Below, in pieces: positions 11,603-22,072 of a stretch of 64,000 nt of DNA. The notes beneath the pieces were generated by a model. The model had not been told where the DNA came from and did not search any database. It saw only the letters and a list, made by a program, of their open reading frames with translations. Numbering within the stretch: the first letter of the stretch is position 1; each line of letters begins with the position of its first letter. The stretch comes from Clusia tigrina (taxonomy: Eukaryota > Arthropoda > Insecta > Diptera > Clusiidae). Made by a program: the position numbers and the translations under genes. The stretch lies in assembly GCA_920105625.2 (NCBI GenBank), contig OV050033.1, positions 111,623,700 to 111,687,699 on the forward strand, given 5' to 3'.

Positions 11603-14600
11603 GGACGTACCGTATAGAAGTTAGTGCCATTTGAAGTTTTACCAGTGTTTGATTTGGGACGCGAGGGTAGCATAGCTTTGAGCGATAAATTAAATTAACA
11701 AGAGGCTCGCGTACTTTATTGTTACAAAATTTCATGGTTTTATGACGCTCCAGTAAAAAGTTACAAGCATTTGTATGTTGCAAACTTTGATAGGTATAGG
11801 ATGCACTGTATAGAATTTAGGGCCATTTGAAGTTTTATCAGTGCTTGATTTGGGACGCAAGGGTAGCATAGGTTTGAGCGATAGATTAAATTGACAAGAG
11901 GCTCGAGTACTTTATTGTTACAAAATTTCAAGGTTTTATGACCCTCCAGTAAAAAGTTACAAGCATTTGTATGTTGCAAACTTTCATAGGTGTAGGACGT
12001 ACTGTATATAAGTTAGGGCCATTTGAAGCTTTATCAGTAATTGATTTCATTGTTTTATGACGCTCCAGTAAAAAGTTACAAGCATTTGTATGTTGCAAAC
12101 TTTGATAGGTGTAGGACGTTCCGTATAGAATTTAGGGCCATTTGACGTCTTATCAGTGTTTGATTTGGGAATCAAGGGTAGCATAGCTTTGAGCTATAGC
12201 TTAAATTGACACGAAGCTCGAGTACTTTATTCTTACAAAATTTCAAGGTTTTATGACGCTCCAGTAAAAAGTTACAAGCATTTGTATGTTGCAAACTTTG
12301 ATAGGTAAAGGACGTACCGTATAGAAGTTAGGGCCATTTGAAGTTTTATCAGTATTTGATTTGTGACCCAAAGGTAGCTTAGCTTTGAGCGATAGCTTAA
12401 ATTGACAAGAGGCTCGAGTACTTTATTGTTACAAAATTTCAAGGTTTTATGACGCTCCAGTAAAAAGTTACAAGCATTTGTATGTTGCAAACTTTGATAG
12501 GTGTACGACGTACCGTATAGAAGTTAGGACCATTTGAAGTTTTATCAGAGTTTGATTTGGGACTCAAGGGTAGCATAGCTTTGAGCGATAGCTTAAATTG
12601 ACAAGAGGCTCGAGTACTTTATTGTTACACAATTTCAAGGTTTTATGACGCTCCAGTAAAAAGTTACAAGCATTTGTATGTTGCAAACTTTGATAAGTAT
12701 AGGACGTACCGTATAGAAGTTAGGGCCATTTGAAGTTTTATCAGTGTTTGATTTGGGACCCAAGGGTAGCATGGCTTTGAGCGATAGCTTAAATGGACAA
12801 GAGGCTCGAGTACTTAATTGTTAGAAAATTTCAAGGTCTTATGACGCTCCAGTAAAACGTTACAAGCATTTGTATGTTACAAACTTTTATAGGTGTAGGA
12901 CGTACCGTATAGAAGTTAGTGCTATTTGAAGTTTTACCAGTGTTTGATTTGGGACGCGAGGGTAGCATAGCTTTGAGCGATAAATTAAATTGACACGAAG
13001 CTCGAGTACTTTATTCTTACAAAATTTCAAGGTTTTATGACGCTCCAGTAAAAAGTTAGAAGCATTTGTATGTTGCAAACTTTGATATTTATAGGACGTA
13101 CCGTATAGAAGTTAGGGCCATTTGAAGTTTTATCAGTATTTGATTTGGGACCCAAAGGTAGCTTAGCTTTGAGCGATAGCTTAAATTGACAAGAGGCTCG
13201 AGTACTTTATTGTTACAAAATTTCAAGGTTTTATGACGCTCCAGTAAAAAGTTACAAGCAATTGTATGTTGCAAACTTTGATAGGTGTACGACGTACCGT
13301 ATAGAAGTTAGGACCATTTGAAGTTTTATCAGTGTTTGATTTGGGACTCAAGGGTAGCATAGCTTTGAGCGATAGCTTAAATTGACAAGAGGCTCGAGTA
13401 CTTTATTGTTCAAAATTTCAAGGTTTTATGACGCTCCAGTAAAAAGTTTCAAGCATTTGTATGTTGCAAAGTTTGATAGTTGTAGGACGTACCGTATAGA
13501 AGTTAGTGCCATTTGAAGTTTCATCAGTGTTTGATTTGGGACTCAAGGGTAGCATAGCTTTGAGCGATCGCTTAAATTGACAAGAGGCTCGAGTACTTTA
13601 TTGTTACACAATTTCAAGGTTTTATGACGCTCCAGTAAAAAGTTACAAGCATTTGTATGTTGCAAACTTTGATAAGTATAGGACGTACCGTATAGAAGTG
13701 AGTGCCATTTGAAGTTTTACCAAAGTTTGATTTGGGACGCGAGGGTAGCATAGCTTTGAGCGATAGCTTAAATTGACAAGAGGCTCGTGTACTTTATTGT
13801 TACAAAATTTCAAGGGTTTATGACGCTCCAGTAAAAAGTTACAAGCCTTTGTATGTTACAAACTTTGATAGGTGTAGGACGTACCGTATAGAAGTTAGTG
13901 TTATTTGAAGTTTTACCAGTGTTTGATTTGGGACGCGAGGGTAGCATAGCTTTGAGCGATAACTTAAATTGACAAGAGGCTCGAGTACTTTATTGTTACA
14001 AAATTTCAAGGTTTTATGACGCTCCAGTAAAAAGTTACAAGCATTTGTATGTTGCAAACTTTGGTAGGTGTAGGACGTACCGTATAGAAGTTGGGACCAT
14101 TTGAAGTTTTTTCAGTGTTTGATTTGGGACTCAATGGTAGCATAGTTTTGAGCGATAGCTTACATTGACAAGAGACTCGAGTACTTTATTGTAACAAAAT
14201 TTCAAGGTTTTTTGACGCTCCAGTAAAAAGTTACAAGCATTTGCATGTTGCAAACTTTGATAGGTGTAGGACATACTGTATAGAAGTTAGGGCCATTTGA
14301 AGTTTTATCAGTGCTTGATTTGGGACTCAAGGGTAGCATAGCTTTGAGCGATAGCTTAAATTGACATGAGGCTCGAGTACTTGATTGTTACAAAATTTCA
14401 AGGTTTTATGACCCTCCAGTAAAAAGTTACAAGCATTTGTATGTCGCAAACTTTCATAGGTGTAGGACGTACTGTATAGAACTTAGGGTCATTTGAAGCT
14501 TTATCAGTAATTGATTTCATGGTTTTATGACGCTCCAGTAAAAAGTTACAAGCATTTGCATGTTGCAAACTTTGATAGGTGTAGGACGTTCCGTATAGAA

Positions 14601-17600
14601 TTTAGGGCCGTTTGAAGTTTTATCAGTGTTTGATTTGGGACTCAAGGGTAGCATAGCTTTGAGCGATAGCTTAAATTGACAAGAGGCTCGAGTACTTTAT
14701 TGTTACAAAATTTCAAGGTTTTATGACGCTCCAGTAAAAAGTTACAAGCATTTGTATGTAGCAAACTTTGATAGGTATAGGACGAACCGTATATAAGTTA
14801 GGGCCATTTGAAGTTTTATCAGTGTTTGTTTTGGGACCCAAGAGTAGCTTAGCTTTGAGCGATATCTTAAATTGACAAGAGGCTCGAGTACTTTATTGTT
14901 ACAAAATTTAAAGGTTTTATGGTGCTCCAGTAAAAAGTTACAAGCATTTGTATGTTGCAAACTTTGATAGGTATAGGTCGTACCGTATAGAAGTTAGGGC
15001 CGTTTGAAGTGTTTGATTTGGGACTCGAGGGTAGCATAGCTTTGAGCGATAACTTAAATTGACAAGAGGCTCGAGTACTTTATTCTTAAAAAATTTCAAG
15101 GTTTTATGACGCTCCAGTAAAAAGTTACAAGCATTTGTATGTTTGCAAACTTTGATAGGTGTACGACGTACCGTATAGAAGTTAGGACCATTTGAAGTTT
15201 TATCAGTGTTTGATTTGGGGCTCAATGGTAGCATAGCTTTGAGCGATAGCTTACATTGACAAGAGGCTCGAGTACATTATTGTTACAAAATTTCAAGGTT
15301 TTATGACGCTCCAGTAAAAAGTTTCAAGCATTTGTATGTTGCAAACTTTGATAGGTGTAGGACGTACCGTATAGAAGTTAGGGCCATTTGAAGTTTCATC
15401 AGTGTTTGATTTGGGACTCAAGGGTAGCATAGCTTTGAGCGATAGCTTAAATTGACAAGAGGTTCGAGTACTTTATTGTTACAAAATTTCAAGCTTTTAT
15501 GACGCTCAGGTAAAAAGTTACAAGCATTTGTATGTTGCAAACTTTCATAGGTGTAGGACGTACCGCTTATAATTTAGGGCCATTTGAAGTTTTATCAGTG
15601 TTTGATTTGGGACTCAAGGGTAGCATAGCTTTGAGCGATAGCTTAAATTGAAAAGAGGTTCGAGTACTTTATTGTTACAAAATTTCAAGGTTTTGTGACC
15701 CTCCAGCAAAAAGTTACAAGCATTTGTATGTTGCAAACTTTCATAGGTGTAGGACGTACTGTATAGAAGTTAGGACCATTTGAAGCTTTATCAGTAATTA
15801 ATTTCATGGTTTTATGACGCTCCAGTAAAAAGTTACAAGCATTTGTATGTAGCAAACTTTGATAGGTGTAGGCCGTTCCGTATAGAATTTAAGGCCATTT
15901 GAAGTTTTATCAGTGTTTGATTTGGGACTCAAGGGTAGCATGGCTTTGAGCGATAGCTTAAATGGACAAGAGGCTCGAGTACTTAATTGTTAGAAAATTT
16001 CAAGGTCGTATGACGCTCCAGAAAAAAGTTACAAGCATTTGTATGTTACAAACTTTGATAGGTGTAGGACGTACCGTATAAAAGTTAGTGCCATTTGAAG
16101 TTTTACCAGTGTTTGATTTGGGACGCGAGGGTAGCATAGCTTTGAGCGATAACTTAAATTGACAAGAGGCTCGAGTACTTTATTGTTACAAAATTTCATG
16201 GTTTTATGACGCTCCAGTAAAAAGTTACAAGCATTTGCATGTTGCAAACTTTGATAGGTGTAGGACGTTCCGTATAGAATTTAGGGCCATTTGAAGTTTT
16301 ATCAGTGTTTGATTTGGGGCTCAAGGGTAGCATAGCTTTGAGCGATAGCTTAAATTGACAAGAGGCTCGAGTACTTTATTGTTACAAAATTTCATGGTTT
16401 TATGACGCTCCAGTAAAAAGTTACAAGCATTTGCATGTTGCAAACTTTGATAGGTGTAGGACGTTCCGTATAGAATTTAGGGCCATTTGAAGTTTTATCA
16501 GTGTTTGATTTGGGGCTCAAGGGTAGCATAGCTTTGAGCGATAGCTTAAATTGACAAGAGGCTCGAGTTCTTTATTGTTACAAAATTTCAAGGTTTTATG
16601 ACGCTCCAGTAAAAAGTTACAAGCATTTGTATGTTGCAAACTTTGATAGGTGTAGGACGTACCGTATAGAAGTTAGTGCCATTTGAAGTTTTACCAGTGT
16701 TTGATTTGGGACTCAAGGGTAGCATAGCTTTGAGCGATAGCTTAAATTGACAAGAGGCTCGAGTACTTTATTGTTACAAAATTTCAAGGTTTTGTGACCC
16801 TCCAGCAAAAAGTTACAAGCATTTGTATGTTGCAAACTTTCATAGGTGTAGGACGTACTGTATAGAAGTTAGGGCCATTTGAAGCTTTATCAGTAATTAA
16901 TTTCATGGTTTTATGACGCTCCAGTAAAAAGTTACAAGCATTTGTATGTAGCAAACTTTGATAGGTGTAGGCCGTTCCGTATTGAATTTAAGGCCATTTA
17001 AAGTTTTATCAGTGTTTGATTTGGGACTCAAGGGTAGCATACCTTTGAGCGATAGCTTAAATTGACAAGAGGCTCGAGTACTTTATTGTTACACAATTTC
17101 AAGGTTTTGTGACGCTCCAGTAAAAAGTTACAAGCATTTGTATGTTGCAAACTTTGATAAGTATAGGACGTACCGTATAGAAGTTAGGGACATTTGAAGT
17201 TTTATCAGTGTTTGATTTGGGACCCAAGGGTAGCATGGCTTTGAGCGATAGCTTAAATGGACAAGAGGCTCGAGTACTTAATTGTTAGAAAATTTCAAGG
17301 TCTTATGACGCTCCAGTAAAAAGTTACAAGCATTTGTATGTTACAAACTTTGATAGGTGTAGGACGTACCGTATAGAAGTTAGTGCCATTTGAAGTTTTA
17401 CCAGTGTTTGATTTGGGACTCAATGGTAGCATAGCTTTGAGCGATAGCTTACATTGACAAGATACTCGAGTACTTTATTGTAACAAAATTTCAAGGTTTT
17501 ATGACGCTCCAGTAAAAAGTTACAAGCATTTGCATGTTGCAAACTTTGATAGGTGTAGGACATACCGTATAGAAGTTAGGGCCATTTGAAGTTTTATCAG

Positions 17601-17653
17601 TGCTTGATTTGGGACTCAAGGGTAGCATAGCTTTGAGCGATAGCTTAAATTGA
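11603..17653. repeat. 6.05-kb satellite block, copy 2
   Basis: This is the partner of 5452-11502. Differences noticed from copy 1 include TATATAAG for TATAGAAG near 12007, a lost A near 13409, TTTTTTCAG near 14109, GAGGTTCG near 15657 and GAGTTCTTT near 16565. Its right limit lies only about 120 bp from the truncated end of the retroelement at 17771. Confidence 0.88.
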
Positions 17654-17770
17654 CAAGAGGCTCGAGTACTTTATTGTTACAAAATTTCAAGGTTTTATGA
17701 CCCTCCAGTAAAAAGTTACAAGCATTTGTATGTCGCAAACTTTCATAGGTGTAGGAAGTACTGTATAGAA

Positions 17771-18085
17771 GAATGCTATTGGTCGGTCATTACCGACTTC
17801 CCCTTGTGACAATAATGCCCCTAATGCTTCATTGCTAACATCAGTGGTCAACAAAAAAGTTTGCTCAAAGTCGGGGTACGCCAAAATCGGTGGCGAGCTA
17901 ATTATTTCTTTTAGCCTCTCGAATGCTTGCTGACATCTCTCTGTCCATTCGAACTTTGCCTCTTTTCGTAGCAACTTGCTAATTGGCAACGCAATTCCGG
18001 CTAGACCTTCCACGTACTTTCTATAATAGTTCACTAGTCCTGGGAATGCTTGAACTTCCTTTATGTTTCTCGGAATCGCTAGATT
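17771..18085 (-). pseudogene. pol: pol RT end and start of RNase H, cut by satellite
   Basis: Frame open from 18085. It reads the RT connection (NYYRKYVEGLAGIALPISK), then FEWTERCQQAFERLK and the opening of Ty3/Gypsy RNase H, with LLTTDVSNEALGALLSQ containing the first catalytic Asp (17842-17840). The coding sequence stops matching at DRPIAF; from 17771 leftward the same frame translates satellite (FYTVLPTP). So the element is cut about 25 residues after the first RNase H strand, and the remaining RNase H residues, integrase and 3' LTR are gone. The sequence TTCT could belong to either side of the junction. Confidence 0.9.
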
Positions 18086-18548
18086 TTAGATAGACGCATT
18101 CCACCTTCTGCGGGTCAGGCAGTGCTCCTGCCTCTGAGCAACGATGGCCTAAATAAACCACCTCTCTTCGCAAAAATTGACACTTCTCCGTGTTCAATTT
18201 CAAATTGTGTTCTCGTAATTTCTGGAGCACCTTGCACAAGCGTTGCGAATGCTGCTGCAAGTTCTTCCCATAAATTACAATATCATCGAGATACAGAAAA
18301 CAATCTAACCCTTGTAAGCCTGTTAGCTCATGGTTCATTAGCCGTTGGAAGGTACCCGGTGCTCCTGTTAATCCAAACGGCATTCTATAAAACTCATAAT
18401 GCCCTAAACCGGTGCTGAACGCGGTTTTCTGTTTATCTTTGGTATCCACCAGAACTTGGTGGTAGCCACTCGCTAAATCAAGTGTAGAAAAATATCTACT
18501 ATGCCCCAATTGATCCAGAATTTCCTCTATCCTTGGAATTGGGAACAC
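18021..18548 (-). pseudogene. pol: pol reverse transcriptase, palm with YLDD
   Basis: RT palm and thumb. FPIPRIEEIL opens the fragment. The first catalytic Asp is in STLDLASGYHQV (residue 24), MPFGLTGAPGTFQRLM follows at 56-71, and the catalytic box YLDD is at residues 86-89 (about 18282-18293) with both aspartates intact. YLGHRCSEAG closes the region. The last 20 or so residues (after PDPQKVECV) are out of frame: the natural continuation, IPRNIKEVQAF, is found in the frame of the next fragment. The break lies near 18075-18095. Catalytic residues remain, but the protein cannot be made whole. Confidence 0.9.
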
Positions 18549-19075
18549 TTGCGCCGTCGCGTGGCGTCGTTCAATTTCCTAAAATCGACGACCATTCTCC
18601 ACTTCTTCTGACCCTGAGCACCTCCCTTCTTTGGCACCAAAATTATTGGTGAATTCCAAGGCGAGATACTCGGTGAAATTATGTTATCCTTTAACATTCC
18701 TTCCACTTGCCTTTTTACCTCATCTTTGTGAGCTTGCGGCAATCTGTACTGTTTCTGGTTAATTGGTGCTTGATCCACACTAGTAGGTATTTCATGCTCT
18801 AACTCTGGTGAATATGTCAACTGGTCTCCTTCCAGCAAAAATATGTCATGGAATGACGCACAAATGGCTTCTATTGATGCCTTCTCTTCTGATTTTACGC
18901 TTGGGTCTAACTTCAGTGATTCTAGCACTCTCTCCATTCTTTTTCTTATATCAACTTGTTTAATCTGATTTACCGATCTATAATTCGGTTCCTTAAAACT
19001 ATCATAACTAGTGAACTTAGGCCTAAAATCCTCATCCATCAGGTAGTCCTTTTCCGATGCGTTGAGTACGCAAGC
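18527..19075 (-). pseudogene. pol: pol reverse transcriptase, N-terminal part
   Basis: This continues pol in the protease frame after the TAA at 19076-19078. From the ATG at 19037-19039, residues 1-95 are the linker to RT. Then come YRLPQAHKDEV (98-108), SPWNSPIILVPKK (126-138) and WRMVVDFRKLN (147-157), the classical fingers motifs of Ty3/Gypsy reverse transcriptase. Soon after RKLND the frame becomes nonsense (RRRKCSQFQG), while the expected next motif FPIPRIEEIL is found in another frame from 18548. A frameshift therefore lies at about 18548-18570. Confidence 0.88.
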
Positions 19076-19816
19076 TTACACCTTACCCTTGTCAACGTGC
19101 GTTTTGGTCTCCCCCATATATACGCCCTCCGCTAGCTGCTGCTTGTGTAAAACAACAGTCCTAAGTTTCGTATTTACATGCATAGTAACTACTCTGGTTG
19201 ACCTTGCATTTACTACCTCCCTACTATTCTTAACCTTACTCACTGTTCCATCCTGCCATGAGTTTAATGGAAGAGTGAGGATTCTATTCTTATTATTATC
19301 GTAAAACGATAACTGCTTGTCGAGCGCATCCAGTATGGTGCGGCCCCAAAGATTATCGCGGCCAATTATCCCATCAGCCGGGATACCTTTCCTATCCACT
19401 TCCACTGCGTGCACTCTAAAACTCATACCCTTAACTCCACTGTGCCCTATTCTGAGCGACCCCAATGTCCTAATGCACCCTCCAAACGCTCCGTTAAGCG
19501 TTCTTACGTCTATTTGATTCATGTCTAGCCCCTTTCGTAAAACACTAGATTTTACGAGGCTAGTGTCCGACCCTGAATCTACTAATAGCACTAGCTTTCC
19601 ACTAGCTCATTCCTTGCAGGGTATCTCGATGAAGGCATCACCTATCCTGCTCATAGCGAAGCAATGTCCTTCTGTTCCCAACATGGACGCGTATCCACTA
19701 CCTAACTCTTCGCGATATTGAAAAGCCTCTTGCTCCTCCTTCTCCTGGACTGTAGTTTCTATATTACTACTCACACGTACTTCCGGCCTTATTATTACTT
19801 CCTTTCTTTTGGCTTT
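19076..19816 (-). pseudogene. pol: pol protease region
   Basis: Retropepsin-like aspartic protease that would cut the Gag-Pol polyprotein. The active-site motif reads LLVDSGSDTSLV (Asp-Ser-Gly rather than Asp-Thr-Gly), starting near 19588. About 75 residues later comes DGIIGRDNL, matching the second conserved Ile-Ile-Gly hydrophobic motif of the fold. Upstream in the same frame the reading stays open back to 19816, with a TGA at 19607-19609 just before the active-site strand. Downstream the frame ends at TAA 19076-19078. After that stop the same frame goes straight on into the reverse transcriptase region, so it is a nonsense change inside pol. Confidence 0.82.
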
Positions 19817-19821
19817 CTAGT

Positions 19822-20085
19822 CTATTGGCCACGACTGGGCCGCTGGAAGTTTCCCTGGTTCCTTTGTTGGGATTGTCTATCCCTGCATTCCGCTGCCCGA
19901 TGTCCCATCTGTCCACATGAGAAGCATCTTAACCCCTGTATGGTGTTGCTTATCCTTTGTTCACTTCTGGAATCCCAGTTTGGTCGCTGCTGACCACTCC
20001 CAGTTTTAAAAGGATTTCTTCCTTGGTTAACGCGGGGACTACTGAAATTACCCCTGCTGTCCCTGCTGCCTTCTACTTTGATCAC
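19822..20085 (-). pseudogene. gag: gag C-terminal fragment, third zinc knuckle
   Basis: A basic, Arg/Gln/Gly-rich tail of about 87 residues with one perfect CCHC knuckle, CFSCGQMGHRAAEC, and a following QRNQGNFQRPSRGQ tail. It continues gag after a frameshift in the 38-bp overlap with the previous fragment. It ends at TAG 19822-19824. The protease frame lies in a different register and is itself closed by TAG at 19817-19819. No overlap between the gag and protease frames therefore survives in which a programmed frameshift could work; at least one of these stops is probably a later mutation. Confidence 0.75.
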
Positions 20086-21076
20086 ATTTAGTGTCTACTT
20101 GGCACTGTCTACTTGCCTCATGACCGTAAGTTTGGCACTCCAAACAGTAGGGCGTGTTTTTCCGTGTAACGCATTCATCCCTTGTATGCCCTGGATTATC
20201 ACAGAATGAGCAAATGGGTTTCCTTGGCTTAAACCCTTCAACCAAGAATTCTTGGTCTCTTTGTTGCGGAAATTGGCCCATCAATCTACCGACTCCACAT
20301 CTGTTTTGCTGCTGTACTGTTCCTACCTCTGCTGGAGCATTCGTCCAGCAGATTCCACCTGTTGTTGTTCGTTGTTGTATTGCTGCTTCAGCTGACGAGA
20401 CCGCTTCCACTAGCTCTGCCATACTCCTCGGCGTGAGAGTAAGAGTATAATTAGCTAAATCCCTATTTATCAGGCCTGCCTTGAACACAGAAATCATAGT
20501 CTGTTCTACTTGAGCCTTGTATGCTGCAAGATTTTCTGGAAACTGCCTGTTGGCTTCCGTCTCAGCAGCGTTCCCCAGAGACTGGAGCCTTCGTCCCCAG
20601 GCTCTCAATTCCTCCCCCGGTGTCTGAGTTGATTCCTGAATTTCCCGAACGAGACAGTCATATGACTTTTGTTTTAAATACGTCCTATCCAAAAGTACAT
20701 ATAATTCTGCCAGGGTGCTTACTGAGCTATGCACCAGTAAATCAAACGCATCACCTGTGGTTTTTTGCCTAATACACTTTATTAAGTGTTCCCCGTGCGC
20801 TTCCGGAACACTCTGTTGCGCTAGCTCACAAACTTCTTTGAAGCGCCGGATCTCAGTTCTCAGGTCATACAACTCGACTCCTGAGAACATGGGCATCAAC
20901 TTCTCCACCGCATGAGCAACTTGCAGAATGCCCATTTTATAACTTTGTGTTTTCTCAATTGCTGGTAAAACCATAACTTTATTAATCTCGTTGGTAGTTT
21001 CCAAATTCTCTTCTCCCAGATCTGAGAGGTAATTGGCCAGTGACGGATTCAAACTAATTAGTCTTCGATCGTTTGT
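20048..21076 (-). pseudogene. gag: gag core with two zinc knuckles
   Basis: This is the longest open frame of the element, about 340 residues in the same frame as the preceding fragment. The central part (residues about 65-220 from LNPSLANYL) has the look of a retrotransposon Gag capsid region: helices, with YLKQKSYDCL and the following TPGEELRAWGRRLQSLG. Near the C-terminus are a classical CCHC knuckle CSFCDNPGHTRDEC and a second one, CLECQTYGHEASRQC, whose last spacing is five rather than four residues. These knuckles bind element RNA for packaging. The frame loses register near 20048-20085, where a third knuckle continues in another frame. Confidence 0.82.
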
Positions 21077-21637
21077 TCATACAGGCGAAATACTGTCCAC
21101 AACGGGACTTTGCTGCACTGTTGCTGCTTCCGGCTCCTTTGGCGGATATCCCTGATTTTCGTTATTTATCGGGCTTCCCGGAGAAAAAGGCTCGACACCG
21201 ATTTCAGATGCGCCAAACAAAAATTCCGCTTGCCTTTCTTCATTAAGTACTAATTTTGGCTTTACCATGCGGCTTATCCCTTGCGGTGTTAAATATTCCG
21301 GCCAACGTACTTCCGGAGGCAATGTCAATACTGTCTGCGTAAATCCAGCTGATGCTGATTTTGATCTCTCCCTCTTCAGTGAGGTCCTATTGGTCGCCCG
21401 TCCTCTTTTCAATTCCGCACACTCCTTTTCCAACAGCGTTGCTGCTTCCTCTGTTTCCGTCAATCTCTGAGAAAGTTCCTTTACCTTCTTCTCAAGATAC
21501 TCTTTTTGTGCTCTCAAATCTTCTGTTTTCTTATGAAAACTGAATAACTTTTCTTCTGTTCTTCTTGGATTGCCGCAAAGGCTTGATCCGCTCCTTCTAA
21601 TGGTGGTACAGCTCCTCCGGCATTCGCCTGCTTCCAC
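21077..21637 (-). pseudogene. gag: gag fragment, coiled-coil part
   Basis: The frame holds a strong coiled-coil candidate (residues about 28-75, including EYLEKKVKELSQRL), then a basic Ser/Arg patch (SLKRERSKSAS) and a Pro/Glu-rich linker. The first 25 or so residues are probably out-of-frame sequence from the overlap with the previous fragment. It ends at TGA 21077-21079. The next fragment is in the same frame, eight codons after this stop, so this is a single nonsense change rather than a gene end. A CGA-to-TGA transition would explain it, but the ancestral codon is unknown. Coiled coils in this position would serve Gag multimerisation. Confidence 0.65.
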
Positions 21638-21741
21638 AATTCCTGAGCTTCTTCCCTGCTGGTACTCGCTTCGAACTGGTCACCTATTTTCTCAGTAAAC
21701 AGTTCCACCTCTGACTGCATTGATTTCAATCTGTTCCTCAC
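21514..21741 (-). pseudogene. gag: gag fragment after first frameshift
   Basis: This open frame continues the N-terminal gag region in a different frame. It is about 75 residues, acidic and Gln/Glu-rich, with RLKSMQSEVELFTEKIG near the start, which looks like amphipathic helix or coiled coil. No ATG starts it; it is a continuation, not a separate gene. After residue 50 or so the reading passes to the next fragment's frame within the overlap 21514-21637, and the tail here (KSYSVFIRKQKI) is probably out of frame. It supports a second frameshift in gag. Confidence 0.6.
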
Positions 21742-21745
21742 TTCC

Positions 21746-22072
21746 TCATCTGGTGAAACTCACAGTTTGTTGTCCTAATTCCTCTAATTCAGAACTAAAT
21801 GTATCTGCCCATTCGTTGACCAGACTATTTATGTAGTCTGCATAATTTTCCGCAAAATATTTTCCCTTGCCGTACTCAACTGCGTGAGGCAACAACAGTC
21901 CGTGATTATTGTTGAACTCTCTCCCCAGATTTTGCAACTGTTTTATTCGCTTGCGGTAACACACGTTGTCCTTACGTAACCTACCGTCTTTCTTAAAATT
22001 ACGGACCAATTTTTCAATCGCTTCTCTAATTTGCTCCTGCATCAGCAGTAATTCTTGCGCTTCCTTCGTCAT
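21746..22072 (-). pseudogene. gag: gag N-terminal fragment
   Basis: The first plausible gag start is the ATG at 22070-22072, opening with MTKEAQELLLMQEQ. Upstream in the same frame there is a stop after eleven further codons, so ATG is the natural choice unless an upstream exon is spliced on. The fragment has about 108 residues, rich in Glu, Gln and Lys and probably helical, with no named domain that I recognise. It ends at TGA 21746-21748. Similar-looking sequence continues in another frame from about 21760 (next fragment), so a one-base type frameshift lies near 21745-21765. Gag would form the particle shell around element RNA. Assignment rests on position before the clear gag core. Confidence 0.6.

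Larger units (their letters stand above)
1..17771. repeat. 196-bp satellite array, left part
   Basis: Tandem head-to-tail satellite, all units in one orientation. The basic unit is 196 bp (for example the recurring segment GTTACAAGCATTTGTATG returns every 196 bases). A consensus counted by hand has 73 G+C of 196. Nearly every unit carries one CTCGAG (XhoI) site in the context GGCTCGAGTAC. Units differ by a few substitutions each, and 13 units in this part are the 119-bp deleted form. Nothing else lies in this stretch: no RNA gene, no host gene and no foreign insertion before the retroelement. The array is open at base 1, so it continues to the left. A pericentromeric or other heterochromatic location is an inference from array size. 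Confidence 0.97.

Noticed and set aside
1..17771. CRISPR array
   Set aside because: The repeats are 196 bp, contiguous and diverged throughout, without unique spacers; there are no cas genes and the retroelement is eukaryotic.
18122..18418. Plus-strand open frames opposite gag and pol (such as 18122-18418, 19317-19517, 19718-19993, 20154-20450, 21267-21470)
   Set aside because: They lie antisense to clear gag, protease and RT coding sequence and translate to nothing recognisable; shadows of the real frames.
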